DNA of 16,582 nt, from NCBI GenBank assembly GCA_021788795.1, contig JAJYKG010000016.1, positions 1 through 16,582 of the forward strand, in the 5' to 3' direction. This stretch comes from Thermoplasmata archaeon (lineage in GTDB: Archaea; Thermoplasmatota; Thermoplasmata; RBG-16-68-12). The notes under the pieces were generated by a model. It was not told the origin of the DNA. It made no database searches and saw nothing but the letters and a program-made list of their open reading frames with translations. Positions within the stretch are counted from its first letter, which is position 1. Each line of letters begins with the position of its first letter. The translations under genes and the position numbers were made by a program. This document shows, piece by piece, positions 6,989 through 13,340 of the stretch.

Positions 6989-7612
6989 ATGAAGTGCCCC
7001 GCCTGCGCGACCGAGAATCCGGAGGGGTCGAGGTTCTGCATGTCCTGTGCCGCGCCTCTCGCCGCCCAGGTGCCGCAGGCCCCGCCCCCGCCGGTGGCTC
7101 CGCCCCCTCCGCCGATCATCCCGCCGCATCTGCGGCACCGCCAGCCCCACGAGGACCTCGTCGGCCTCATGGCCCTCGCCTTCTTCCTGATCGCCGTCTC
7201 CGTCGCGGTGGCCATGAACCCGAACCTCGTCGCGGACCTGCAGGCCTGGACGCACCAGGTCTCCTCCCGGGGGACCGTGTTCGTGCGCCCTCCTGAAGGC
7301 ATCCTCGCGAGCGCGGCATGGTTCTTCGGCGTCATCGGAGCGCTCGAGTTCGTCGCCGCGGGCTTCCGGTGGGCTCTCCGATGGACGCCGTTGCGTGTGG
7401 CGGGCCGCGTCCTGGCGGGCGTGGGCGACCTCGTGTTCTCCGCGCTCCTGTTCCTGTACTCGGCCAAGACGATCGCGGGCACCTTCCTCCTCGCCATCCT
7501 CGCGGGCACGGTCGGCGTTCTCCTCCTGCTCTACCTGACCGTCGGTCTGTACTGGGCCTCGGTCCGGGGCCTCCCGCGGCCGGAGGCCGCCCGGCCGCCT
7601 GCGCGCCAGTAG
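6989..7612 (+). CDS. Zinc-ribbon protein with four membrane helices
   Basis: The product has 207 residues. A minimal zinc ribbon at the N-terminus has paired cysteines C3/C6 and C17/C20 (CPAC and CMSC), of the type that opens many archaeal membrane proteins. It is followed by a proline-rich linker (about 29-46, runs of four and five Pro). Four hydrophobic segments are predicted at about 57-77, 105-127, 136-158 and 163-188, then a short Arg/Pro-rich tail. The zinc ribbon should lie in the cytoplasm. ATG 6989 is chosen because it places the first Cys at residue 3, as is usual; GGAGGT lies 12 bases before it, slightly far. GTG 6980 and TTG 6968 are in frame upstream. I know of no function for this combination. 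Confidence 0.8.
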   Translation: MKCPACATENPEGSRFCMSCAAPLAAQVPQAPPPPVAPPPPPIIPPHLRHRQPHEDLVGLMALAFFLIAVSVAVAMNPNLVADLQAWTHQVSSRGTVFVRPPEGILASAAWFFGVIGALEFVAAGFRWALRWTPLRVAGRVLAGVGDLVFSALLFLYSAKTIAGTFLLAILAGTVGVLLLLYLTVGLYWASVRGLPRPEAARPPARQ

Positions 7613-7621
7613 GCGGGCTCA

Positions 7622-7630
7622 CGCTTATCC
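7622..7630 (+). promoter_or_regulatory. TATA-like box of the small membrane protein gene
   Basis: CGCTTATCC is centred about 30 bases before ATG 7656, the spacing found before other leaderless genes here. It sits in the 43-base gap after the zinc-ribbon gene, so the small gene may have its own promoter in addition to read-through. Confidence 0.4.
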
Positions 7631-7655
7631 CGCGAGAGGGGGATATCGGGACGGG

Positions 7656-7970
7656 ATGACCATGCAGCAAGGACCTCCTCCTCAACAGCCCCCGTCGTGG
7701 ACCGGCCCGCCGCCCGGGACGCCGCCATGGGCCTGGCCGAGTTCGGCTCGGCGGGGCATGCGCTGGCGCGTGAGCGCGACGATCCTCCTGATCACCGCGT
7801 GGCTCGTGTTCATCCTGCTCTACGCGGCGTTCTGGTCCGGCCCCTTCAGCCTGTTCCAGAACATCGTGATCTTCTTCGCGTCGCTCATCGTGCTCTTCGG
7901 ATGCATCGCCGCGGCGTGGGCGTCCTGGGGCATGCGCTTCACGGGGATGAACTGGGAGCACTGGCGCTGA
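7656..7970 (+). CDS. Small proline-rich membrane protein
   Basis: The 104-residue protein has a Pro/Gln/Trp-rich N-terminal tail (about 1-30, with repeated PPP and PPW), then a positive patch ARRGMRWR. Two membrane helices follow (about 41-60 and 68-92) and a short aromatic end (GMNWEHWR). The positive patch before helix 1 suggests both ends are cytosolic. It resembles the preceding zinc-ribbon protein in having a proline-rich stretch ahead of membrane helices, but the sequences do not look homologous. I do not recognise the family. G/C-rich third positions and a TATA-like box about 30 bases before the ATG argue it is real despite its size. A second in-frame ATG is two codons downstream. Confidence 0.7.
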   Translation: MTMQQGPPPQQPPSWTGPPPGTPPWAWPSSARRGMRWRVSATILLITAWLVFILLYAAFWSGPFSLFQNIVIFFASLIVLFGCIAAAWASWGMRFTGMNWEHWR

Positions 7971-8025
7971 GCGCGGAGGCACTACGCTCATAGGGACCCT
8001 CCTCGATGTCGTCCCGGGGAGTCCC

Positions 8026-9123
8026 ATGGTCACCGCTCAGACGCTCGCCAGAAGCATCGTGCGCGACAGCTTGCGACCGAAGGAGTACGAACCCGTCCTC
8101 ATCAGCACGTACCCGCACACGATCGAGCTCGCCGAGGAGATCACGCTCGAGTGCCAGAAGCTCGGCGCGGATCCGCTCATGCTCCTGGACACGGACAAGG
8201 CCTTCTACGGTCAGTTCAGGAACTTCTCGGATGAGAACCTGAGGAAGTGCAGCAGCCACTGCACGGGCCTCCTCGAGTACGCCCGGTCCTACGTGTGGCT
8301 CGGCGGGCCGCGGGACCCCGCGCCGATGGCCCGGACCCCCAAGGAGAAGTTCGCCGCCATGTACGCCGGGGAGCAGGCCCATTACGAGAAGTCCCTGGTG
8401 AAGAAACCCAAGAACGTCGGCGTGGCGATCGGCCAGGTCACCCGGGAGCGGGCCAAGGTGTACCGCCTGAACTACGCGAAGTGGCGGGCCATGGTCGAGT
8501 CGGCGGTCGCGGTCGACTACCGGAAGCTGGAGGCGACGGGGAGGAGGGCGGCGGCGCTCCTGTCCTCGGAGGCGGACGTGCGCATCACCGCGGACAACGG
8601 GACGGACCTGCGCTTCCGCCTCGCCGGGGCGGCCCGGCGGGCCGAGGTCGACGACGGCGTGATCAGCGACGAGGACCTGGCCCTCGGCGCCACGGACGTC
8701 TCCCTGCCCGCGGGCGAGGTCTGGGTGGCCCCCGTGGAGGCGAGCGCCCAGGGGACCTTCGTGTCCGACCTGGCGGTCCCGCAGATGGGGCGTCTGATCG
8801 AAGGACTGTCCTGGACGTTCAAGGACGGCCATGCCGTGGAGATCTCCGCGAAGCGGAACCTCGCGGCGTCCCAGGCGGGGTGGGAGGACGCGACGGGGGC
8901 GAGGGACATGTTCGGCCGCCTCGCGATCGGCTTCAACCCGCGGGCCCAGGCCGGCTTCCTCCAGAACTCGGTCGCTGCGGGCGCGGTCACCATCGGGATC
9001 GGGGACAACCGCGACATTGGCGGCGCGAACGAGTCGTCGTACGGGTTCGTGAACCAGCTCGCCTCGGCGACGGTCGAGGTCGGCGGCCGGACCGCGGTCG
9101 ACCACGGGAAGTGGGTGGCCTAG
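8026..9123 (+). CDS. M29 aminopeptidase-like protein, probably without the normal metal site
   Basis: The 365-residue cytoplasmic protein has the overall plan of peptidase family M29 (AmpS/PepS/aminopeptidase T). An N-terminal domain opens with SLRPKEYEPVLIST. The C-terminal half holds the family marker PAGEVWVAP (228-236), LAIGFNP (299-305) and a GIGDNRDIGGANES stretch (324-337). M29 enzymes bind two metals through Glu, His, Tyr and Asp residues. Here Glu231 of GEVW remains. The second Glu (family GE-x-x-x-G-x-N-P) is Arg298. The His of G-T-x-H-x-A-L-G is Thr322. The H-x-D pair after the GG-x-N-x-S segment is replaced by residues of YGFV (339-342). It is therefore probably not a standard metallopeptidase. 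A weak TATA-like CTCATAGGG lies about 35 bases upstream. The gene stands alone and converges with the mevalonate operon. Confidence 0.75.
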   Translation: MVTAQTLARSIVRDSLRPKEYEPVLISTYPHTIELAEEITLECQKLGADPLMLLDTDKAFYGQFRNFSDENLRKCSSHCTGLLEYARSYVWLGGPRDPAPMARTPKEKFAAMYAGEQAHYEKSLVKKPKNVGVAIGQVTRERAKVYRLNYAKWRAMVESAVAVDYRKLEATGRRAAALLSSEADVRITADNGTDLRFRLAGAARRAEVDDGVISDEDLALGATDVSLPAGEVWVAPVEASAQGTFVSDLAVPQMGRLIEGLSWTFKDGHAVEISAKRNLAASQAGWEDATGARDMFGRLAIGFNPRAQAGFLQNSVAAGAVTIGIGDNRDIGGANESSYGFVNQLASATVEVGGRTAVDHGKWVA

Positions 9124-9136
9124 GTCCGCCGCGCCC

Positions 9137-9547
9137 TCAGGAGCCCGCGGGCCGGAACTTGTACCCGTAGTGGATCACGCCGGCCTCCCCGTCCTGGCCC
9201 AGCTTGCGGAAGGTCGCCTGGACCTTCATGCCGATCTTCACGTCCTCGGGCTTGACGTTGATGAGCTGGGTGGTCAGGCGGACGCCCTCGTCCATCTCCA
9301 CGATGGCCATGACGTAGGGCTTCTGCATGTCGAATTGCGAGGGGGCGTCGTAGATCGTCGTGTACGTGACCACGGTCCCCTTGCCGCACAGCTTGAAGCT
9401 CTGCATCTTCCCGATGGACTTGCGCCCGCAGTCCGGGCACACGGCCCGCGGGGGGAAGTCGACCTTGCCGCAGCTGCCGCACTTCGACCCGACGAGGTTG
9501 TAGCGGCTCTGGATCTCCCGCCAGAAACGCGGGATGGCCTGGGTCAT
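9137..9547 (-). CDS. DUF35 zinc-ribbon/OB-fold protein of the thiolase-HMG-CoA synthase complex
   Basis: The 136-residue protein has an N-terminal helix (RFWREIQSRYNL), a rubredoxin-like zinc ribbon with C23/C26 and C37/C40, then an OB-fold (about 50-130). DUF35 proteins bind thiolase-family enzymes. In methanogens one holds thiolase and HMG-CoA synthase together, so that both use a shared CoA site and acetoacetyl-CoA is not released. Its place as last gene of the same operon supports that role here. ATG 9547 begins one base after the thiolase stop. The frame is open another 24 codons upstream, but that stretch lies wholly inside the thiolase gene in another frame and is Ser/Pro/Arg-rich, so it is not the N-terminus. 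It converges with the M29-like gene, 13 bases apart. Confidence 0.93.
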   Translation of the reverse strand: MTQAIPRFWREIQSRYNLVGSKCGSCGKVDFPPRAVCPDCGRKSIGKMQSFKLCGKGTVVTYTTIYDAPSQFDMQKPYVMAIVEMDEGVRLTTQLINVKPEDVKIGMKVQATFRKLGQDGEAGVIHYGYKFRPAGS

Positions 9548-9548
9548 C

Positions 9549-10718
9549 TCACGCACCCCGCTCGAAGATGTGGACGACGGCCGTGGCCCCCGTCCCTCCG
9601 AGGGTGTGCGTGAGCCCACGGCGGGCTCCGGCGACCTGCCGCTTCCCGGCGTCCCCGCGGAGCTGCCTCACGATCTCGACCGCCTGCGCGACGCCCGTCG
9701 CCCCGACGGGCTGGCCGCGGGCCTTGAGCCCGCCCGACGGGTTCACGGAGACCTTCCCGTTCAGCGCCGTCAGTCCGTCCGCGGTGGCGGGACCCCCCTT
9801 GCCTTTCTCGACGAATCGGAGGTCCTCGATCGCCAGGATCTCGGAGATCGTGAAGTTGTCATGGACCTCGGCCACTTGGACGTCCTTGGGCTCGAGCTTC
9901 GCCTCCTGGAACGCCCGCTTGCCCGCGATGACCGTAGCGTCCATCGTCGTCAGGTCGCGCCGGTCGTGCACCGCCAGGAAGTCGCTCGCCTGGCCGGAGC
10001 CCTTGAGCAGAACGGGCGCGTCCGTGAACTTCCGGGCCCGGTCCGCGGCGCAGAGGACGACCGCAGCCGCGCCGTCGCTCAGGGGCGCGCAGTCGAACAT
10101 CCCGAGAGGGTCCGCGACCATGGGGGAGTTGAGGACCGTCTCGAGGGTGATTTCCTTCTGGAACTGCGCCTCCGGGTTCAGGGAGCCGTTCTTGTGGTTC
10201 TTCACGGCGACCGCGGCCAGATGCTCCCGTTTCGTGCCGTACTCGTGCATGTGGCGGCGGGCCATCATCGCGTACAGCCCCGCGAACGTGGCGCCGAACA
10301 CGCTCTCCCACTCCTGGTCCGCCGTGCTCGAGAGGATCTCCGCGGCTTGGACGTCCCCGACGTCCGTCATCTTCTCCGCGCCGCCGACGACGACGATGTC
10401 GTACATCCCGGAGGCGATGGCGAGACGGGCCTGCAGAAGGGCGACCGCGCCGCAAGCGCCGCCGCCCTCGACCCGCACGGTCGGCAGGTGGCGGTCCGCC
10501 AGGCCCGCGTAATCGGCGACCAGGGCGGAGACGTGCTCCTGGTCGATGAACTTCCCCGCGGACATGTTCCCAATGTAGACCGCATCGATGTCCTCGGATG
10601 CGATCTTCGCGTCCTGGATCGCTTTGAGGCCGGCCTCGATGCCGAGATCGCGGAAGGATCGGTCCCAGAGCTCGCCGAACTCGGTCTCGCCCACGCCGAT
10701 GACGGCCACCTCCCGCAT
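9549..10718 (-). CDS. Thiolase-family protein, predicted acetyl-CoA C-acetyltransferase of the mevalonate pathway
   Basis: Thiolase joins two acetyl-CoA into acetoacetyl-CoA, the first mevalonate step. The 389 residues match the archaeal SCP2-like thiolases throughout (RDLGIEAGLKAI near the start; VGGAEKMTDVGDV 111-123; EVHDNFTISE 284-293; VNPSGGLKARG 325-335). Three active-site blocks are atypical compared with what I recall of the family. The nucleophile block reads VEGGGACGAVAL (83-94), with Cys89 two places later than the usual V-E-x-x-C-A-S-G. G-H-P-V-G-A-T-G is GQPVGATG (Gln at 336). T-H-N-x-G-G is THTLGG (370-375). It may be an active variant or a non-classical thiolase-fold enzyme. 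ATG 10718 follows the synthase stop by 2 bases, with GGAGG 7 bases upstream. Confidence 0.9.
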   Translation of the reverse strand: MREVAVIGVGETEFGELWDRSFRDLGIEAGLKAIQDAKIASEDIDAVYIGNMSAGKFIDQEHVSALVADYAGLADRHLPTVRVEGGGACGAVALLQARLAIASGMYDIVVVGGAEKMTDVGDVQAAEILSSTADQEWESVFGATFAGLYAMMARRHMHEYGTKREHLAAVAVKNHKNGSLNPEAQFQKEITLETVLNSPMVADPLGMFDCAPLSDGAAAVVLCAADRARKFTDAPVLLKGSGQASDFLAVHDRRDLTTMDATVIAGKRAFQEAKLEPKDVQVAEVHDNFTISEILAIEDLRFVEKGKGGPATADGLTALNGKVSVNPSGGLKARGQPVGATGVAQAVEIVRQLRGDAGKRQVAGARRGLTHTLGGTGATAVVHIFERGA

Positions 10719-10720
10719 GG

Positions 10721-11773
10721 TCACGCCTCCCGCAAGAGGATCTTGCCCCGGAACTTCGCGTACGTGGCGTAGTCGATGAACTCGTGGGTCTCGATCATGC
10801 GCTTCACCGTCGGCGTGGCGTCCCTCCGGAGCTTGGAGATCGCGTCCGTGACCGTGATGTCGAAGCCGTCGGACCCGGCGCCGGAGCCGTACCCGACCGC
10901 GAAGATGCGGTCCCCTGGCTCGGCCTCGTCGAGGATCGCGCTCAGGCCGACCATGATTGCGCCGCTGTACGTGTTCCCGATGTCGCGCACGCAAAGGCCC
11001 GTGTCGACCTGCGCGTCCTTGAAGCCGAGCTGCTTGGCCGCGCGCACCGGGAATTTCCCGTTCGGCTGGTGGAAGACGGCGTAGTCGTAGTCCTGGGGCT
11101 GGCTGCCCGCCCGCTTGAACAGGAGCTGCGCGCAACTGACCACGTGCTTGAAGTACGCGGGTTCGCCCGTGAAGCGGCCCCCATGGCTCGGGTAGCGCTG
11201 GCCCTCGCGGCGCCAGAAGTCCGGGGTGTCCGTGGTGTAGGAGACCGTGTGGTTGATCTCCGCGGCGACGTGGTCCGTGCCGACGAGCAGGGCCGCGCCG
11301 CCCGCGGAGGCGCTGTACTCGAGCGCGTCCCCCGGGGCCCCCTGGCTCGTGTCCGCGCCCACCGCCATCCCGTACTTCATCATCTTGGAGATGGTGAGCC
11401 CCATCGTCGTCTGGATCGCGGCGGTCCCGGCCTTGCACGCGAACTCGAAGTCCGCGGCGGTCAGCACGGGCGTGGCGCCGATGGCCTCCGCGACGATCGT
11501 CGCCGTCGGCTTGACGGCGTAGGGGTGGGACTCGCTCCCGACGTAGATCGCACCGATGTCCGTGGGCTCGATGGACACCTTGGCCATGCACGCCCGCGCG
11601 GCCTCGACGCTGATCGTGATGACGTCCTCGTCGGGGCCGGGCACGCTCTTCGCGCGGATGTTCAGGTTCCGCCCCATGGCCTCGCCGTCGTTCCCCCAGA
11701 CCGCGCCGATGGTCTTCGGCGCGATCCGGTACCTCGGAATGTAGGCTCCGTAGCTCACGATTCCCGCTTTCAT
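10721..11773 (-). CDS. Hydroxymethylglutaryl-CoA synthase, archaeal type
   Basis: The enzyme condenses acetoacetyl-CoA with acetyl-CoA to HMG-CoA, the precursor of mevalonate and so of archaeal isoprenoid membrane lipids. The 350 residues match the short archaeal form. Catalytic residues are visible in their usual blocks: Glu81 in VGSESHPYAVKP, nucleophilic Cys113 in FEFACKAGTAAIQ, and His235 in VFHQPNGKFP. The N-terminal SYGAYIPRYRI and C-terminal YGSGAGSDGF are also typical. The protein appears intact and active. Its ATG overlaps the stop of the HTH regulator by 4 bases and its stop is 2 bases from the thiolase ATG, so it is translationally coupled on both sides. Confidence 0.96.
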   Translation of the reverse strand: MKAGIVSYGAYIPRYRIAPKTIGAVWGNDGEAMGRNLNIRAKSVPGPDEDVITISVEAARACMAKVSIEPTDIGAIYVGSESHPYAVKPTATIVAEAIGATPVLTAADFEFACKAGTAAIQTTMGLTISKMMKYGMAVGADTSQGAPGDALEYSASAGGAALLVGTDHVAAEINHTVSYTTDTPDFWRREGQRYPSHGGRFTGEPAYFKHVVSCAQLLFKRAGSQPQDYDYAVFHQPNGKFPVRAAKQLGFKDAQVDTGLCVRDIGNTYSGAIMVGLSAILDEAEPGDRIFAVGYGSGAGSDGFDITVTDAISKLRRDATPTVKRMIETHEFIDYATYAKFRGKILLREA

Positions 11774-12447
11774 CCCAATCGCTCCAGTCGTTCGATCAGT
11801 TCGTTCGGCTCTAATTCGGTCCGCGCGAGGAGGATGTTCTCGAGCTCCGCAAGCTTGACCGCGAGCTCGTCGATGTTCTCCGGCTGCACGTAGACGACCA
11901 TGGCCGGCTTGAGGGGGTGTGCCTTGACGGCGATCATGGGCGACCGCCCGAACTTCACCCCGGTGAACAGCAGCGCCCGCTCCGACGTCGCGCCGTAAAT
12001 CTTCAGGTAGTCGTTCGCGTCGAGGGTCGTGATCGCCTTGATCGAGTCGATGACCGTGTACCCGTTCACGATGCGGCGCGTGTTGAGCCCGCTCGTCAGG
12101 AGCTTCCCCTCGATCTTCCGCAGGAAGTCCGCGGCCCGCATGCCCACGGGCCAGTCCTTGATGGACGGGATGACGTCGTCGTAGGCCTCGAACCGCCGCA
12201 AGAGCCGGCGGCCCGACTTGACGTCGATCTCCAGGAATGCGTCCACGAGGCGCCGGATCGTCTTGATGCCCGGCGACGTCCGCCGTCCGGCCTCGTAGTC
12301 GCTGATCACGCTCGGACTCACGTGCATGTGGCGCGCGAGGTCCGTCTGCGAGATGTGCAGCTCCTCCCGCCACTTGCGCATGGTCTTGCCCGGCGACTCG
12401 GAGAGGACGATGTCCCCCGCGATCTTCTCGCGGAGAGGGAGCTCCAT
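11770..12447 (-). CDS. HTH (XRE-type) transcriptional regulator of the mevalonate operon
   Basis: The 225-residue protein has a Cro/CI-type helix-turn-helix (about 23-60; ISQTDLARHMHVSPSVISDYEAGRR region). A C-terminal domain of about 130 residues (from about 95) follows, with mixed alpha/beta character (VNGYTVIDSIKAI, MIAVKAHPLKPAMVVYVQP). An equivalent gene (COG1709 type, as I recall) often precedes HMG-CoA synthase in Euryarchaeota, so it probably senses a pathway intermediate and controls the operon, itself included. ATG 12462 is also in frame, but it lies only about 14 bases from the TATA box; ATG 12447 is 29 bases from it and fits a leaderless mRNA. The stop overlaps the synthase ATG by 4 bases. 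Confidence 0.88.
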   Translation of the reverse strand: MELPLREKIAGDIVLSESPGKTMRKWREELHISQTDLARHMHVSPSVISDYEAGRRTSPGIKTIRRLVDAFLEIDVKSGRRLLRRFEAYDDVIPSIKDWPVGMRAADFLRKIEGKLLTSGLNTRRIVNGYTVIDSIKAITTLDANDYLKIYGATSERALLFTGVKFGRSPMIAVKAHPLKPAMVVYVQPENIDELAVKLAELENILLARTELEPNELIERLERLG

Positions 12448-12471
12448 GGCCGCGTGCGACATTCGGGGACC

Positions 12472-12480
12472 TACATAAAC
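12472..12480 (-). promoter_or_regulatory. TATA box of the mevalonate operon
   Basis: The minus strand reads GTTTATGTA, centred about 29 bases before ATG 12447. Short inverted arms CGACA (12457-12461) and TGTCG (12482-12486) flank it and could be part of an operator, though 5-bp arms are weak evidence. The 188 bases between this operon and the divergent disulfide oxidoreductase gene hold no other gene. Confidence 0.6.
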
Positions 12481-12635
12481 GTGTCGAAGATGATTTCGGC
12501 GCTCGACGAAGGTCCTTCCGCACCCGCCTCCGGGGTCCCGGAAGGCGGCCGCAAGACGTATGCGCTGGGCCGCGATTCCCCCTTGAGCCCTTCCACGCCC
12601 GGAGGGGCCGAAGCGTCGTCGGAGGTCGGTTTCCC

Positions 12636-13304
12636 ATGTCCCTGCTGTCCGAGCGCGATCGCGCGCGCGTCAAGGAGATTCTGGCGAAGGTGGAAGGGCC
12701 GGTCACCCTGCATTACTTCACGCAGGATTTCGAGTGCGAGGCGTGCAAGGTGACGCACGAACTCCTCGACGAGCTCAAGGAGCTGGCCCCGAAGCTGTCC
12801 GTCAAGGTCTACGAGTTCAAGGAGGGCGAGGGGGAGGCCAAGCGGCTGAACGTGGACAAGATTCCGGCCGTGGTGCTCGAGGGCCCCAAGGTCTACGGGG
12901 TGCGGTACTTTGGCGTGCCCTCGGGGTACGAGTTCTCCGCGTTCCTCGAGGACCTCATCGACGCGGGGCGCGGCGCCTCGGACGTCTCCGCGGACACGAA
13001 GGCGTGGCTGAAGTCCATCGAGAAGCCGATCCACATCCAGGTCTTCGTCACGCCGACGTGCCCGTACTGCCCGCGGGCGGTCCGCATGGCGCACAAGCTC
13101 GCCTTCCTGAGCGACAAGGTCACCGCGGACATGGTCTCCGCGAACGAGTTCCCTCACCTCTCCGTGAAGTACCGCGTGATGGCCGTGCCCAAGATCGTCG
13201 TCAACGAGGGCGAGGTCGAGTTCGAGGGCGGCCTCCCCGAGGCCGCGTTCGTCGAGCAGCTCCGCCGCCTCGGGTCGGACACGGGGCCTTCGATGTACAC
13301 GTGA
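12636..13304 (+). CDS. Protein disulfide oxidoreductase (PDO), double thioredoxin fold
   Basis: The 222-residue protein consists of two thioredoxin/glutaredoxin folds, the form typical of thermophilic archaea and some bacteria, where it forms and reshuffles disulfide bonds in the cytoplasm and can be reduced by a thioredoxin reductase. The N-terminal site is CEAC (34-37), its cis-Pro being in KIPAVVL (75-81). The C-terminal site is CPYC (142-145), with cis-Pro in AVPKIVV. The second is the standard sequence; the first differs from the CQYC I recall from Pyrococcus and may have a different redox potential. No signal peptide is present. GGAGGT at 12621-12626 is 9 bases before the ATG, so this gene has a leader, unlike its divergent neighbour. 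It converges with the MFS gene, 36 bases apart. Confidence 0.92.
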   Translation: MSLLSERDRARVKEILAKVEGPVTLHYFTQDFECEACKVTHELLDELKELAPKLSVKVYEFKEGEGEAKRLNVDKIPAVVLEGPKVYGVRYFGVPSGYEFSAFLEDLIDAGRGASDVSADTKAWLKSIEKPIHIQVFVTPTCPYCPRAVRMAHKLAFLSDKVTADMVSANEFPHLSVKYRVMAVPKIVVNEGEVEFEGGLPEAAFVEQLRRLGSDTGPSMYT

Positions 13305-13340
13305 CGGCCGGGCGTGGGCCGCGCGGGCGCGGACGGCGTC

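Noticed and set aside
7939..9105. Long minus-strand open frame opposite the M29-like gene
   Set aside because: No recognisable motif; composition dominated by Arg, Gly, Val and Pro. The + strand protein has recognisable M29 blocks.
9534..10772. Long + strand open frame opposite the thiolase
   Set aside because: Antisense to a recognised gene and without any motif of its own.
11774..12706. N-terminal extension of the HMG-CoA synthase frame
   Set aside because: The frame stays open well upstream, but that part overlaps the HTH regulator in another frame and is Arg/Pro-rich. The synthase begins at ATG 11773 with its conserved first strand.
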